Shown here piece by piece: positions 1 to 12,866 of a stretch of DNA of 64,000 nt. The DNA lies in contig VXBM01000140.1 in NCBI GenBank assembly GCA_013400155.1, positions 1,185,425-1,249,424 on the forward strand, read 5' to 3'. The notes below the pieces were generated by a model. It searched no databases. It was not told where the DNA came from and saw nothing but the letters and a program-made list of their open reading frames with translations. A program made the translations under genes and the position numbers. Source of the stretch: Helopsaltes ochotensis. Lineage: Eukaryota; Chordata; Aves; Passeriformes; Locustellidae. How positions within the stretch are numbered: the stretch's first letter is position 1; every line of letters begins with the position of its first letter.

Positions 1-2104
1 GGATTGCACTTCCAGGTAGCAATGGGAGGAAGCCTGTGCTAGAGGAAAATCCAACTAGGCTCAAAAAATTTGGGCCCACAGCTCAAGGTCCTGATGTCAC
101 TGAGCTTTTCCTGAATATAATTCTAGAAAGAGCCTCTGGTAAAGGCAGTGCTCATCTCATTATCAATTCAATTCAATTTTTGTCATAGCCCTGCTAGGCT
201 CTTAATTTCTTGTGTTAAAACAACAAATGAGATGACCCAACTGCAATCTCTAATAGGTATCACGGGGTCAGCAATCATTCATTGGTTATAGTGCCTCTCA
301 CCCGAAGGACAGAGATGAAAATTTGTCCTCCTAATGGCAAGAGCTGTAAATTAGTTTTATTTCACTGTTAAATCTAGATGCCTGAAAATTAGGATGACCA
401 GCCCTTAGCTGGGAAGCAAATGTGTCAGCTCAAGGGATTTTCTGCATTAGGCAAATAGGCAGCTCATAATCACCCATTAAACAGTCACCGTGGCTGTGTC
501 CTGACACCCTTGCTGCTCAGAGTCTGAGTGACTCTGCTGATACACTGAACACAGTGAAACTTTGCAAGCCCGATGCCCACTTCTGGGCCAGTGACCCCAG
601 CTCCACTTCTAGCTTAGGAAGAGAAGTGAATATCTCCTGCAGGTGCTCATGGTAATTTCATCTTTCATGAAGATGGACATGTTCAAGATAGGGATGACGA
701 ATTTCTCTGTGAAGGTACATCTTATCTCTGTTATTAAGGGAGCTTCAGATGAGCAGGTCAGATTTGAACATGTTGATCTGTCAGACATATACATTTAGAT
801 GAGACAAATCCCGCCCAAAATTTAGCCATTTTTTTGTCACAGTGGTTCTTCAGCTGAATATTCTTTTTATCCTTGAAGTCTTTGCAAACCCTGTGGGTCT
901 AAAAGATGTCACTCTGATTTAGCATGGACCCACTGTGGATTTGGAAATTACAGGGTAAGCCATCACTGCATACTTATAGGGTGCAGAAGAAGGAAATGAA
1001 GGAGTTTAAAAACAGATGGAATCTCTGTGACAGGGGCATGAAGGTGCCTAACAGCCTTCACTGAGCAAGTAGCTGCTGGTAAAGTTGTAGAAACACTTGA
1101 GTGGTTCCTCCTGGGAGTGTGGGTGTCCCTCTGGCAGTCACTTCACACATTATTCATGCTTTTGGCGAGACAGACTGCACAGAACACCACACAGCCATTC
1201 CTGCTTGTTAAGCCTGATCCCTGAGGGCTGCCCCGAGCTCTCCCAGCCCTATCTGAAACCAACGGGGGATATATTGCTCAGCCCGGCTGATGCAGTTCCT
1301 TGCAGCAAAGCCATGCTGTTCACTGCAGGGTCACACCATAGCAGGGAGAAGGGATTGCAGCAGACATCTCAGTGGTCTGAGGGCAGCCTCAGAGGGCAGT
1401 GAGGGTGGGTAGGCAGCACCACAGTATGAGAGATGGGAAGCAGATGTTCACTCCATCCCATCCCTGAGAAACAACGCTTCTTCTTTGTCCTTTGCGGAGA
1501 AAGAGAGAAGTTTGTCCTGGGAAAGAAAGGCTGAAACACCTTCAGTGTGATGAAATAAGTGGTCTGTCATCTTGTTCAATAATGTGTCACACAGAAAGCT
1601 CTCTAAAAAGCTCTCTATAGAAAGCTGAAACTAAATTTAAAAAACCTACCCCACTGTCAAATCCTCAAAACCCGTAAGTGTATCAGAATAGTTGTAAATT
1701 ATTCACTTTTATGATGTGCAAGTTATAGAGTATTGTACAGCCAGACAAGTTTGTAAGAACATGTATTAAACTGCCAGCATGGGGAGGACCTGGCTGAAGT
1801 AAAACCTTGCCACAAGACAAGTGAGGGAGTGAGGAGGGACATTAAAGAGTGAGAATGGCTTTGAATGAGAAATGTGGTCCTCTGTCCCCTTTTCCTGGTG
1901 CTCCACTTGCACTGAAATAGGAAATTTTAGAATGGAGAACCAGAGAGACCAGAGCTGATAGAAAGAGCCTGTGGTGCTGCAGCCAGAGCTGCATAGTCTA
2001 TACTAATGGATTTCTGACTTTAAAAATAACTAGACTCTAGGGACTGCAGTTCTGCTGGGTAAGAGGTTCTCTAACCTCTGATTATGTCTGTTTTCCCCAT
2101 GAAC
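1..2104. other. Non-coding DNA, no gene seen
   Basis: Only short open frames without recognisable domains occur here. The longest (1097-1402, +) has low-complexity-free but unfamiliar sequence and no family resemblance. Given the downstream SIAH3 terminal exon and the very long intron of that gene in mammals, this is probably SIAH3 intron; that placement is inference. Confidence 0.5.
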
Positions 2105-2109
2105 AACCT

Positions 2110-3432
2110 CATCATTGCCTGGTGACACCCAAGCAGCCAGCCTCACCTCCACCCCTGGTAAAATCATGGAGCAGATCCTCCTGGAAGATGTCAAAATATG
2201 TGGAAGACAGGGATGTGATCAGAGAATGCCTATATGGCTTCACCAAAGACAAATCATGCCTGACTATTTTAGTAGCTTCCTTCAATGGACTGACTGCATC
2301 AGCAGACAAGGGAAGAGCTATGGTTGCCATCTACTTCAACTTCTCTAAGGGTTTTGATACAATCCCCCCCAGCAGCCTTACCTCTAAGTTGGAGAGAAGT
2401 ATGGGTTTGACGGATGGACTGTTAGATGAATAAGGAAATGACTGAATGGCAGCATTCAAAGAGTAGCATCCAGAGGCACAATATCCAAGTGGAAGCCAGT
2501 AATGACTGCTGTGTCCCACAGGGGTCCCATACTGGGACCAATACTATTTAATATCTTCATCAGTGACACAGGCAGTGGGATCAGGGCACCCTCAGCAAGT
2601 TTGCAGATGACATCAAGCTGAGTGCTGCTGTTGATCCACTTGAGGGAGTGGATGTTATCCAAAGGGACCACGACAGGCTTGAGGAGCAGGGCCTTGTGAA
2701 TCTCATGAAATTGCAGGGCCCTGCACCTGGCTATCAATACAGGCTGAGTGATGGATGGGTTTGGAGAAGTCCTGTGGAAAAGGACTTGGGGGGGTACCAG
2801 TCCACATAAAATCAGATATGACCCCACAATATGCACTTGCAGCCCGAAAAGCTGACCATATCCTGGTGTGTATAAACATAAACTTGTCTAGCAGGTCAGA
2901 AGAGGTGATTCTGCCTGTCTACTCCATTCTTGTGAGACCCTACCTGGAATACTGCATCCAGCTCTAGGGGATCCCAGCACAAGAAGGATGTGAAGCTGTT
3001 AGAGCAGATCCAAAGAAGGGCCATGAAGGTGATCAGAGGGCTGGAGTAATTCCCCTATGAAGACAGGTTGAAAGAGATGGGGTTGGAGAAGAGAGTGCTC
3101 CAAGGAGATTTGATTTCAGCTTTTAAGTTTATAAAGGGGGCTGATAAAAGAGATGGGGAGAGATTTTTACCAGGGCTTGTAGTAAACGGACAAGTAACAG
3201 TTTTAAACTGAAGGAGGGCAAGTTTAGATTAGACATAATGAAGAAAATATTTATTGTGAGGATAGTGAGACAGCGGAGCAGGTTGCCCAGAGAAGCTGTG
3301 GATGCCCCATTCCTGGAATTATAGATGGCCAGTTTGGACTGGACTTTGAGAAACCTGATCTAGTGATCAATGACAGGGCATTGGGACTAGATGATCTTCA
3401 AAGGTCCCTTCTTCCCCAAACCTTCTGTGACT
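2110..3432 (+). mobile_element. CR1 LINE, degenerate 3' half (reverse transcriptase to 3' tail)
   Basis: Translation in shifting frames recovers the CR1 reverse-transcriptase series. It starts with a GKIMEQILLE-like block near 2160, then GFTKDKSCLT near 2240, an IYFNFSKGFDT block (RT motif A region) near 2330, a GPILGPILFNIF-like block near 2530, and the FADD catalytic box at 2600-2611. The thumb region follows (ALAARKADHILVCI, VRPYLEYC). The 3' end at 3370-3432 has the avian CR1 tail wording (actagatgatctt.aaaggtccctt, ending near cttctgtgac). Several frameshifts and stops break the frame, so the copy is dead. The element is 5' truncated, as is usual for CR1. Confidence 0.9.
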
Positions 3433-3653
3433 CGGTGGTCCTACACTTCCTCTTGCTGTTGGCACACAAGGTCAGAAGGCAGGTACCAGCAGGCTAGGGG
3501 ATCCAGGGAATTCTCCCCCAAAACAGCAGAGCTGCAGGAGGCACAGCATGGAGACTGACTGACTCAGCCTCTCCTGGATAGGACTGACAGTAGCTTTCTG
3601 TTAGCAGGAAAGTTAACTTAGAAGATCATTGTGGATTTTGGTTTTCGGTTTTT

Positions 3654-3719
3654 GGGGGGTTTTGGGGGGTTTTGGGGGGGGTTTTTTGGGGTTTTGTTTG
3701 TTTGTTTGTTTTTTGGGGT
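3654..3719 (+). repeat. G-run/T-run cluster, candidate G-quadruplex
   Basis: Five G runs are separated by T-rich spacers: 3654-3659 (6 G), 3664-3669 (6 G), 3674-3681 (8 G), 3688-3691 (4 G) and a further run near 3716-3719. The first three are spaced by exactly four T. This satisfies the usual four-run rule for intramolecular quadruplex formation. It lies about 220 bp after the CR1 tail and is not part of the CR1 consensus as I know it. Confidence 0.75.
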
Positions 3720-6700
3720 TTTTTTACAAAGCCTTTTAAATTTTCAGTCTATTAATAGCAATGGTACATTGTCTTCTCAGGCTAAGCTGAGCCTCCCTTT
3801 CTGTTCTTTCTTTCTACCTGCATCCTCCCCTCATAAAGAAAACTTCTAGAAGAACTATTCTTTGAGAATTTGAGGGGGAGGATGAAGAAGGAACAGGCTA
3901 TGATTTGCACAAAATTAAAAGAATATTTGAGACACAAGACAAACGTTCCCAGAGAAATTCCCCCTTTCCTTACTGCAAAGAATATGTCAAGGAAGCATTT
4001 GCATACATTACACAAACTAAATTAATTTACCCAGACTTGCTGTTTGTTTTTCATGCCCAAAGCTAATAGCTCACATGGATTTTCTGGATTGTTTTGTGGG
4101 TTTTTTCCCCTTTCTTAAGCCTGACCGCACAAACTCAAGACACACTTTCATCTGGCAGTGGAATAAGGATGAATTTTGGGTTGTTTTGTAACAGGGAGAC
4201 TTTTCTTTCAGTGCCACACTTACATTGCAAGGTACCCAGAGCAAGGGCAAGCTGAAAGTCACTAGTGGAGAAGGGGAAGAGATGTGCAGGGGAACAGAGA
4301 ATTACTTTGAGTTAGAAACAATTTATTTTTCCCTCTTCTGTAACCTGAGCATGACCCCCACCACACCAGGCCGTTTTGGGTGGGTTTGGGATGCCCATTG
4401 CTTGCTGGTACCAGCAATGCCTCAGCAAGCGGGAGACAGGCATGACTTTAGGACCCTTGCAATTCCTCAGAAACAGCTCTCAGGAGAAAGCCTCAACTAA
4501 AAATGTGGAGTGTTTTATAGCTCATAAAACTGCTCAGTGACTGCTACAGAGGTGTAGGCACAGGCAGAGCACACAAGACAGGACAGGGAGACAGGATTGG
4601 CAGCACTAAGAGCCCTGTGCTCCCTCCCCACTATGGCCCCAGCCTACTGTCTGCACTCCACCGTGACCAGACTGGCACAGGCTTAGCTGCACATTGCCGT
4701 GTGACAGAGCAATGTGACGCAGACCACAGAGCAAATCCTTGGCCAGGAGGGGTGCATAGATGGGGTTGGAGGCACTGGTCCCACCAAGAGAGGCTGCAGG
4801 CTTGTTCAACAACCACCCCCTCATCCCTCCTCTCCTTCCAGCAGACCAGAAATGTTTGTGCCGTCCTTTGGCACTCCTGGTGTGCGTCTCTGAAAGAGCA
4901 ATTAATGGATTTACATGTCACATAATTGTGATAGCTGGAAAGTGTCTGATGGAAGGGGAGAAATTCAATTGTCTCAGGATGGATTTGGTCTAATTATCTC
5001 AGATGACACCAGCAAATCTGCTTCTCTTGGAGACACGCTGTTACTGTAGTAACTTGTAAATGAATATCAGATGATGAGTTATTTAGAAGCAGTCTGAACT
5101 GCTAAGTTTATGAGCACAGTGGGCAATAATTTCTTCTTTCTTTTTTTTTAATTCTTTTCCATATTAATTTCTTTCTCAGTATGAATGTAAACCACAAAAT
5201 CAACAGGTCAGATATAGGGCTCTTGTGAACTCTGCCTTCCCTATCAGACAGAGCAGATGCAGCTTGGAAGCGCTTTATCACTTTGCTTTTAATTAAAGTC
5301 TATAATGGTTTTGCATTTTGTGAACAGGCTTTATCCAAAATACAAAGTGGATAAAGGATGAAGCAAATCTTCAGATAACTCGGCATTTTTGATTATCTCT
5401 GTTGTACATGTGCAGGCTGCTCACTCCCTCACCCTGAGCGAGGATCAGCAGTGTCTCCTGAGCAAGCTGCTGATAAACAATGGTTGCACCCTGCCCTTGT
5501 GGAGAAAGAGCTGATAGGGTGTGCCTTGGCTTCTGATACTTGCCTTGTGTGGCTAAAGGGGATGGCATTTAGAGGCATCACCCCTGCTTAAATCAAGGCA
5601 TGAAATCTTCTACTCCAAAGAGAAGATGGTAAATGTCTGTACACTCCTGTGCATCAGCAGTTGCAATGCAGCATCAGATACACTATGCTGTGGTGTGCTG
5701 TCACTGCACTGTGCCCCATCCCAAAATGCAGCAGAGAGAATACAAGTTGTAAATCAGGTCCCAAGGGCATGTCCCACCCTGCAGCCTAGCTTTTTATTTT
5801 GACTAACAAATAACTGCCAGATGCTCCACAGGAATTTCCCATGCACACAGTTTTGCTTGTATCTAGTCAGTGTATTTTATTTCTCAAAGACAGCACTGAA
5901 AGTGATCTCATGTGAGATCCATCAAACACAGCAGCTGAATTGGGATCATTTTCCTAGGTGTCCATGACTCTGCTGCAGTTTTGGCTGAGGGTCAGCAAGG
6001 TGGTGCATCTCCCTTCAGTTTGAAACATGGGAAGTTTTGGTGTCCATCAGGGTTTGGGAGGGTTCATCAAACTTAGGTTTGAAATAGGAGAGCTGGAGAG
6101 CATGACCTTGCTCCATCCTTCCTGTGTCCATATGGGTCTGTCTCAGAAAGCATCTATGGACTGAAATGTTTTAGTGTGGATTCTGTTTCTATTTCATTAT
6201 AATTACATTGTTTTCAATATATTAAAGAAGGGTGAGTTTCTCAAAGTTTTTTTGCTTGTACTTCAAGAGTACATGACAGTTAATGCTGAAAAAAATGATT
6301 TTTGAAAAGAGAGCAAGAGGATTTAATTTGAGAATAACATCTCTCTTTTCAGCTGGGATACATTCAAAATAATGAATCATAGACTTGCTAGATCTAACAC
6401 AAAACCAATGGGTTTTCTCCAAAATGCCTCTCTATATATGTGGATTCATCTAAAATTTGGGGTCATCTGGTAGAGAGAATTGTGTGGTACAGCATGGACA
6501 TGTACTAAAGCTGCATTTTCTCTGCATAGTCAGAGGTGTGTAATTAGCATGAGGACAGCCATTAACACATCCCTGTGCTCTGTCACCAAGTCATGCCTGA
6601 TTATGTTGCAAAGTGAGATTAGTAAAATGAGCTTGAAGTTGTCCTCTCATGGCCATTTGATAGTAGGGAAAACAAATCCTTCCACTGCCACAGCTGCAAC

Positions 6701-9700
6701 TAATATTCAGTACTGAAGAAATTCAACTGATGCATTCATAACGATCAGGATTTTGTGTAATTAAAATTTTAAATAAATCCCCAACATGAGCCCTGGCTTG
6801 GATTTCTTAATTTCAGATATGAAAGTACAGCTTTTGACAAAATAGGCTGAGGGGGTTGGGCTTTTTTTCCTTTTTTTTTCTTTCATCTGAAAGACTCTAA
6901 AAAAATCTCATTAGCATATTAGAAAAGAGAAGAAGATAAATTGAATGAAGACCGGGATTAAAAGACTCACTACTTTCTTCATGTCACCTTTATAGTTCTT
7001 TTGAGCTTCTGTCCCTGTGAGGTGGGTGTAAGTAGTGTGGAGGTGGATGTTAGTGGGTGGCAAAGCTTTTGTGAGGCAGAAAGAAGCTGAGGATTAGAAA
7101 ATTATTGGAGGCAGTTTCCACACAGATGAGAAGAAGCAGTCAGCCCCTGAGAAGCCAAGAAATAGGAAGAAGATAGTAAGAAAACTGAATAAATGGCACA
7201 TTTCACTGGCAAAGAAAACGCCGATTTGTTTCAGCAGTAACCCTAAAAGTTGCCAAGGTTGCTGAAAGTTGCTGAAAACCCTGGAAGTTGCTCACTGAAA
7301 ACAGCCTCACAGCTGCAGGGCCAGGTCCCTACTTGTCTGCAGAAATCTTTAGGTCACCGTCAAAAATCCACTGGGTCTTCATGGCTCGTTTCCAATTGCT
7401 TACTTACCTACAGCGTGACTGCATCTCTTGTTGTTCCTTGTCACAGGCAGGTTGGTGGAATTGTAACAAGGGCTGTGAGCACAGCCCCCCTCAATCCCTA
7501 GCTTCCACCAAAGGTTACAGCTGCCATGAACGTGTACAGCTCCTACCAGCTCTCCCATAATCCAGCCAAGAAAGCTGTGGATGAAGAGGAAAGAGTTTGG
7601 GTACATAGAAGGAGTAGTTTCCTCTTGGGAGGGGGATTAGTTTGCAATGTCTCAGGGTGTGCTAAGGTTGGGGTAGAGAGGGAGCACTGTCTTCTGGTTT
7701 GGGTTGGCTGGCATGTCTGGTGGCTTTGTTTTCATCTTTGCAGTTTTCTGCGTGACCCTGCTCAGAAGCCCCACCATGGCAGCCTTCAGACCACACCACT
7801 GACTGCCCCAAGCAAAGGGCCCAGCGAATGGGTGAATTGATGACTGTTTGCAAAGTGTGTGTGAATACTGGAGAAAATGCAGTTGCATGGGTGTGAAGTG
7901 TCTGGAAAAGGATGATTATTTGCAGCACCTGCTTTCCTGTCAGAAACACTTACTGGACAGTGAACCAGTCCCTGTCCTCGCTCCTTGGGAAGTCCTTGGC
8001 ACGCATTGGCACTGTTCACAGGGATGAGAAAGGCTGATTTTTGCACATTATATGCATTACAGTAAGTAAAAGTATGAATGAGGCATCCAGGTTTCCAGTA
8101 TAACACTGAGGAACGTTGGAAAGTGCTGAAAGAGGACACTTAACCTTTACTCTGCAGATCTGAGCAGTGTATGTTTTTCTACAATGTGGTGGTGTTACTC
8201 GCCCTTCTTATACTCCAGGTCATCAGTGTCCAGGCCCTCTCCCATGGGATAGGAGCACTGCTTTCAACTCTCTCTCGCCCTGTGCATTTTATCTTAAGCA
8301 AATTCATAATTTTTAAGTCGGAACTTCAATGGCAGGGCATTTAGCTGCTGAAGCTGCACTTGCTCTCCCTGCTGAAGCTGTGCCAGCGTGCTGAAGAGAA
8401 GCAAGGCTTGAGGGATGGTGGTGTATCCATTGACTGCACCCCACAGGGCCATGAGCTCAGCCAGCAGAGGTGCAGTGTGGGTTACTGCCTCTGTTTCCAC
8501 TATTTTTACCACAGCTGATCTGAAGACTTCACTAGTTCAAACACAAAAGGTCCCTCAGAGCACGAGGAGCAACAGCAAAGCCCTTCTCCTGGATGGATGC
8601 CTCAGCTTTGCAGCTGCAGACTCAGAGATGTGTTTGTGTTTCATTTACCTCTTGGAGGTCTTTAACTCTTGGATCTACCCTTCACCCTTCCCCTGAATTT
8701 TCTATCAAGTCATTGGAGTCGTAATGATGGTAGGGAGCCAGAGATTTACAGCCTCATGTGGACAGGCATCCATTTCTCTCTCCATGGGCTGCCTTGTCTC
8801 CAGTGAAGCAGGATAAGTCCATAGTGGTGCAGCTCTTTCCTGACTAAAATAGGGCTGTCCTTCTGTTTCTTGTTTAGAAACCAGTAAAAACCTCCATGGG
8901 TCTGTGCTGAGGATGGGTTTGGTCCTGTCTGCATGTTGAGAGGGTGTCCAGAGCGATGCTCCTTCAGCACCTCTTGGAATCAAGGGAATTGCACTCCAGC
9001 GCTCTTCATGGGCTGTAAAAGGAGCTGACAGTCTTCACAGTTAGGGACCTACTCCTCAGACATCAAAAGTAGAACAAATGTGTCACATCTAAAGCAATTT
9101 GCTGCATTTTTTAGCAGAAAACCTGTGTCCCAGTCCAAATCTAGTCATGGTTTGGTTGGGGTTTTTTTCCATAAGAAAAGCACCACGTGTTTATAAATGG
9201 CTCTTTGACACATTACTTGTGCTTAAAAAGAACTGCTCTGTAATAAGCTGCATCATTAAAAAGATATTTTTCTGTGAGCAGCAGAGCCTGGTTTCCTGCG
9301 GTTTTGGTGCCTCATGGTGGGATTATGTTGCATCTAATGAGGAGCACTCTGGCTGGAGCCTTTTCTCCTGTTCATAAAGACTCTGTCTCATGTGAGTTCT
9401 CGGTGTCTATAATCCATTTGGGATCAAGCTGCCATTGTTTAGGTTCTCTCCTATCTGTCAGTGTAATGCTGCCCACGTGGCCAGCTGTTCCTCCTTAGAG
9501 ACATGAAAGGGTCATGCTGCTCTACCCTGATGCCTCCTCTCTCAGAAACGGTTGAAAATTAAAGCGTTTGAGAATTCCATCCCACAGTTCAATTTGACTG
9601 AAATTGGCCAACAAGCTAAAAGATAATTGAGAATAATACTGGACTGACACAACAATATAATAAACTTAATTTTATTAAGTAATCAGGCAATAAATGGTAG

Positions 9701-10176
9701 AAAGCAAATACTGGAGCAGATTAAACATGGAAAAACTGCTCATAAATATTTATTCAAGCATTAAATACAGTCAAGGTGACCATTTTTTGTCTGTTTTGCA
9801 TTTCAATTTTAGCATTTCAATTCACAGCCATATGAATGACCAACAAGAGCACATCCCCACAGTTACACTCATGCCTCAAAAGTAAATATAAAATAATATT
9901 TTTCTCTGAGACTTTTTTTTTTAAAGTGACAGGGAACTATTAGCCATTTCTTTCAAAATACTACAAATATAGAATTTTGAAACATTCAGAAGCCAGATTT
10001 TGAAAACGGCTCTTAAGAAGTCAAAGAATATAAATAGGTCATATCACTTGTGGTTTGTGCTGAGTTTCCAAAATTTTCAATAAACCTGAAATGAACAAAG
10101 TTAGACCAGAAATCCTTTGTTGAAGCGATTAGTGAAAATAGTGCAGAAATGTGAGTTGTGAAAGGGAATTCATAAT

Positions 10177-10193
10177 TACACACACACACACAC
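10177..10193. repeat. (AC)n microsatellite
   Basis: Short run of about eight AC units in AT-rich non-coding sequence. Confidence 0.8.
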
Positions 10194-12844
10194 AATTCAC
10201 AATTTTAGGAAAGAAGAAAGATATATTGTATAAGTTGCTCATTGTAATTTATTTTTTCCAGTTCCCAAGCCATAGAAATATGTTTGTCATAAAATGATTT
10301 TTGAAAATATTTGTATTTTTTTACCATGCAGTTTAGATGTACAAGCTACCATTGTTCACCCATGTTTCTCAAATTAGCAGAATGGATTTCTAAATTCAAT
10401 TTCTTCCTCAGTGGAAATGGTTTCTCTGACTCTGGTAATCTTTGGAGAAGAATTATACACAGTCTATAAAGCTTCAAATTTCAAAACCTAATTTTGAATG
10501 TTAGTCAAGAGGTTAATTTAAGATTCATCTTCCAAAAAGGGAGCTAAATAAAACTGATAGAAGGCTGGAACTTGTCGAGTGGTTGAGAGGTTTATCAGCA
10601 TGTGAGTATGAGTTCATTAGTTTTAATTAGTATAATCACCAATGTTACATTAACAGTTTGGTGAGAGAAAGTAATTGCTCACACCCACTGTATTAGATTG
10701 GGAGATTAGAATTCATTTTATGAGGCAATTAGCATTTCAGGGATTTTTTTTAAAGTCTTTTATGATCTGCCATTGCAGTAGCCTCCTTCACCAAAAAGAG
10801 TTTAAATTAACCATAACTTTCATCCTAATGGGATGCAAAAATTAATGTAGAATTAAGTGCGAACCAGTAATCCCACTGCGATAAGCAGGCAGCTAAAGCC
10901 ACAAACCTTGATTAGTTTATAATGACCTGTTTTATTTCCCAGACAATGATAGTCATTTATCTGTCCTCAATTCATTATCTTCTAGGAAAGTTTATATTCT
11001 TGAATTTTATACAGCAAAACAAATAAAATATGAGGAAGGGAAAAGTAGAACAGTGCTACTGAAGTAATAATTGTCAAAAGAAAAAACTGCTAGTTACAAT
11101 AGTAAGGCTTAACTTGTCAATTATTCTTCATATCAAATGGCAGAGGAAGAGGAAACAGATTCTTTTGACACCCAGTGCTTTGGGAAGAGTCATGAATTTC
11201 ACAGCAACAGTAACCATAACCCTGCTCTATCCATCACAACCTTTGGCAGCTACTGACACAATGAGAACGGATGGAATTGTCATCCTGGCTAGCAAGGAAG
11301 CCCTGGGTCATCTAAGAGTTAGGACAGTTTACCCAAGAGATTGCCTTCCAAAACATCCTGTAAAGAAATGTGCGAGTTCCGGTGGGAAAAACTGCTTACA
11401 GCAAGGCTGTAATGAAAACTTTCATGGTATCCATAACAAGACAAGACAACGCACCCTTTGCAGCAAATCTACCACCCATTAAATGGGATTATGCTCGCCC
11501 CTGGATAAAACAAACCTCTGCTCAAAAATCCCAAATTTGCTATGAGTTGAATGTGGCATGGAGGAGAACAACTGTTAAATGTTAGAACTATAATTTAGTT
11601 CATGTCATTTTGGGCACATATATTTAAATAAGGGGATGTGGGGCACTATTTAGGGAATTACATTAATCTTCCTAGGACATATGTTAAAGTAAAATATACC
11701 AATATATGTACGTACTGCTATAAGGGGACATTAGTGGATATAAGAGATGTATTCCTTTAGGAGGAATTCAGAGAGTAAAAATGCTTAAACAGCTAAAATT
11801 TAGGTACAACTAGGCAGACTGGATCTCAGTTTCTGCACCAGCTGTTGTCACCTTCAGAAGCTGAACTACTCCAACTAAGATCTGAATCCTGCACTCTAAG
11901 GGCTGCCTCACTATACAGGCGGCAGAGGCAGTCCAAGGAAACCAGGTTTCCGTCTTAGGTGGGTGAAGTAAAGGCTAAAAATTGGTTAAGATGAATCATG
12001 ACCAGCATGCTTGTGCCTTAGGGTTTGTCTATGCACACAGTTACTGTGGAGAGACATTACTCTTCCTGAATAACATTAGATGTGAATACACTTTTGGCTG
12101 AGTAAGACTCGTTTCTCTTCAACAACATCCACTTGAGAGAGGCAGAGCAGTTTGCTTTTTAGTCCTCACGTGGAATTCTTCTGCAAGAGCTGCTGCCTTT
12201 TAGCGAGCTGCCTTATCTTAATCCAAATTTACTTTAGTATAGAAATGCCCTAAATCTGCCATCCAATCACCTTTGAGAGCAATTTAAGATTTGTGCTGGT
12301 AAGGGCATCAATTAGGCACAAATACATTGACAAAAAAATAGTGACAGTATCATATACAATAAAAACTGACATTTATTTCAGGAATTATGGATGTAATAAA
12401 GCCTATTGTTTCAGGAAAATGCCTGTATTTGCCCGTATGTTTCATTAAAGAATAATAATGCCATACATATTTCATTCCCTTGTTCTGAGCAGCAAGAGTC
12501 TTAACTATATAAAATGCCCCATGCTGTCCTTGCTTCATTGGGTTGTTTTCTCCTTTTAATCGGATTTTTTACCCTGAACTAATGAAATTGCTCTTTAAAC
12601 ACATACATCATTTTCATTTGAAGTGACTTATCATGACTCAAACAGTTTGTTTGTTCTCCTGGAGTACAAGGCAACTGCCATCTCCTTGTGCTGTGCAGAT
12701 CCAGGTCAGGAGTGCATCTGATCCCGCTGTGCTGAGTCCTCTGCACCCCCACTGGTCCTGCATTAGGTGGAGTATGGGTGACTGACATCTGTGGGGTCTG
12801 CACCTTGCATATCTGCACTGGTTTCTGGTCCACTTGCTCTCACA

Positions 12845-12866
12845 TATAATTTCTCTCTTCCCGTAG
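12845..12866 (+). other. SIAH3: Splice acceptor of SIAH3 terminal exon
   Basis: A pyrimidine-rich tract (ttctctcttcccgtag) ends in AG at 12865-12866. The same TAG is an in-frame stop just upstream of the SIAH3 reading frame, so the open frame cannot simply continue upstream and must be entered by splicing here. From my recollection of the human protein, the bird sequence becomes alignable right after this AG, with a Tyr codon at 12867. Confidence 0.85.

Larger units (their letters stand above)
3433..12844. other. Non-coding, probable SIAH3 intron
   Basis: About 9.4 kb contains no recognisable coding exon. I looked for a plus-strand exon resembling the first SIAH3 coding exon and did not find one, so that exon probably lies outside the window. 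The stretch includes a G-run cluster at 3654-3719, a short (AC)n at about 10177-10193, and an AT-rich, TAAT-rich interval at about 10440-11010. Confidence 0.5.
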
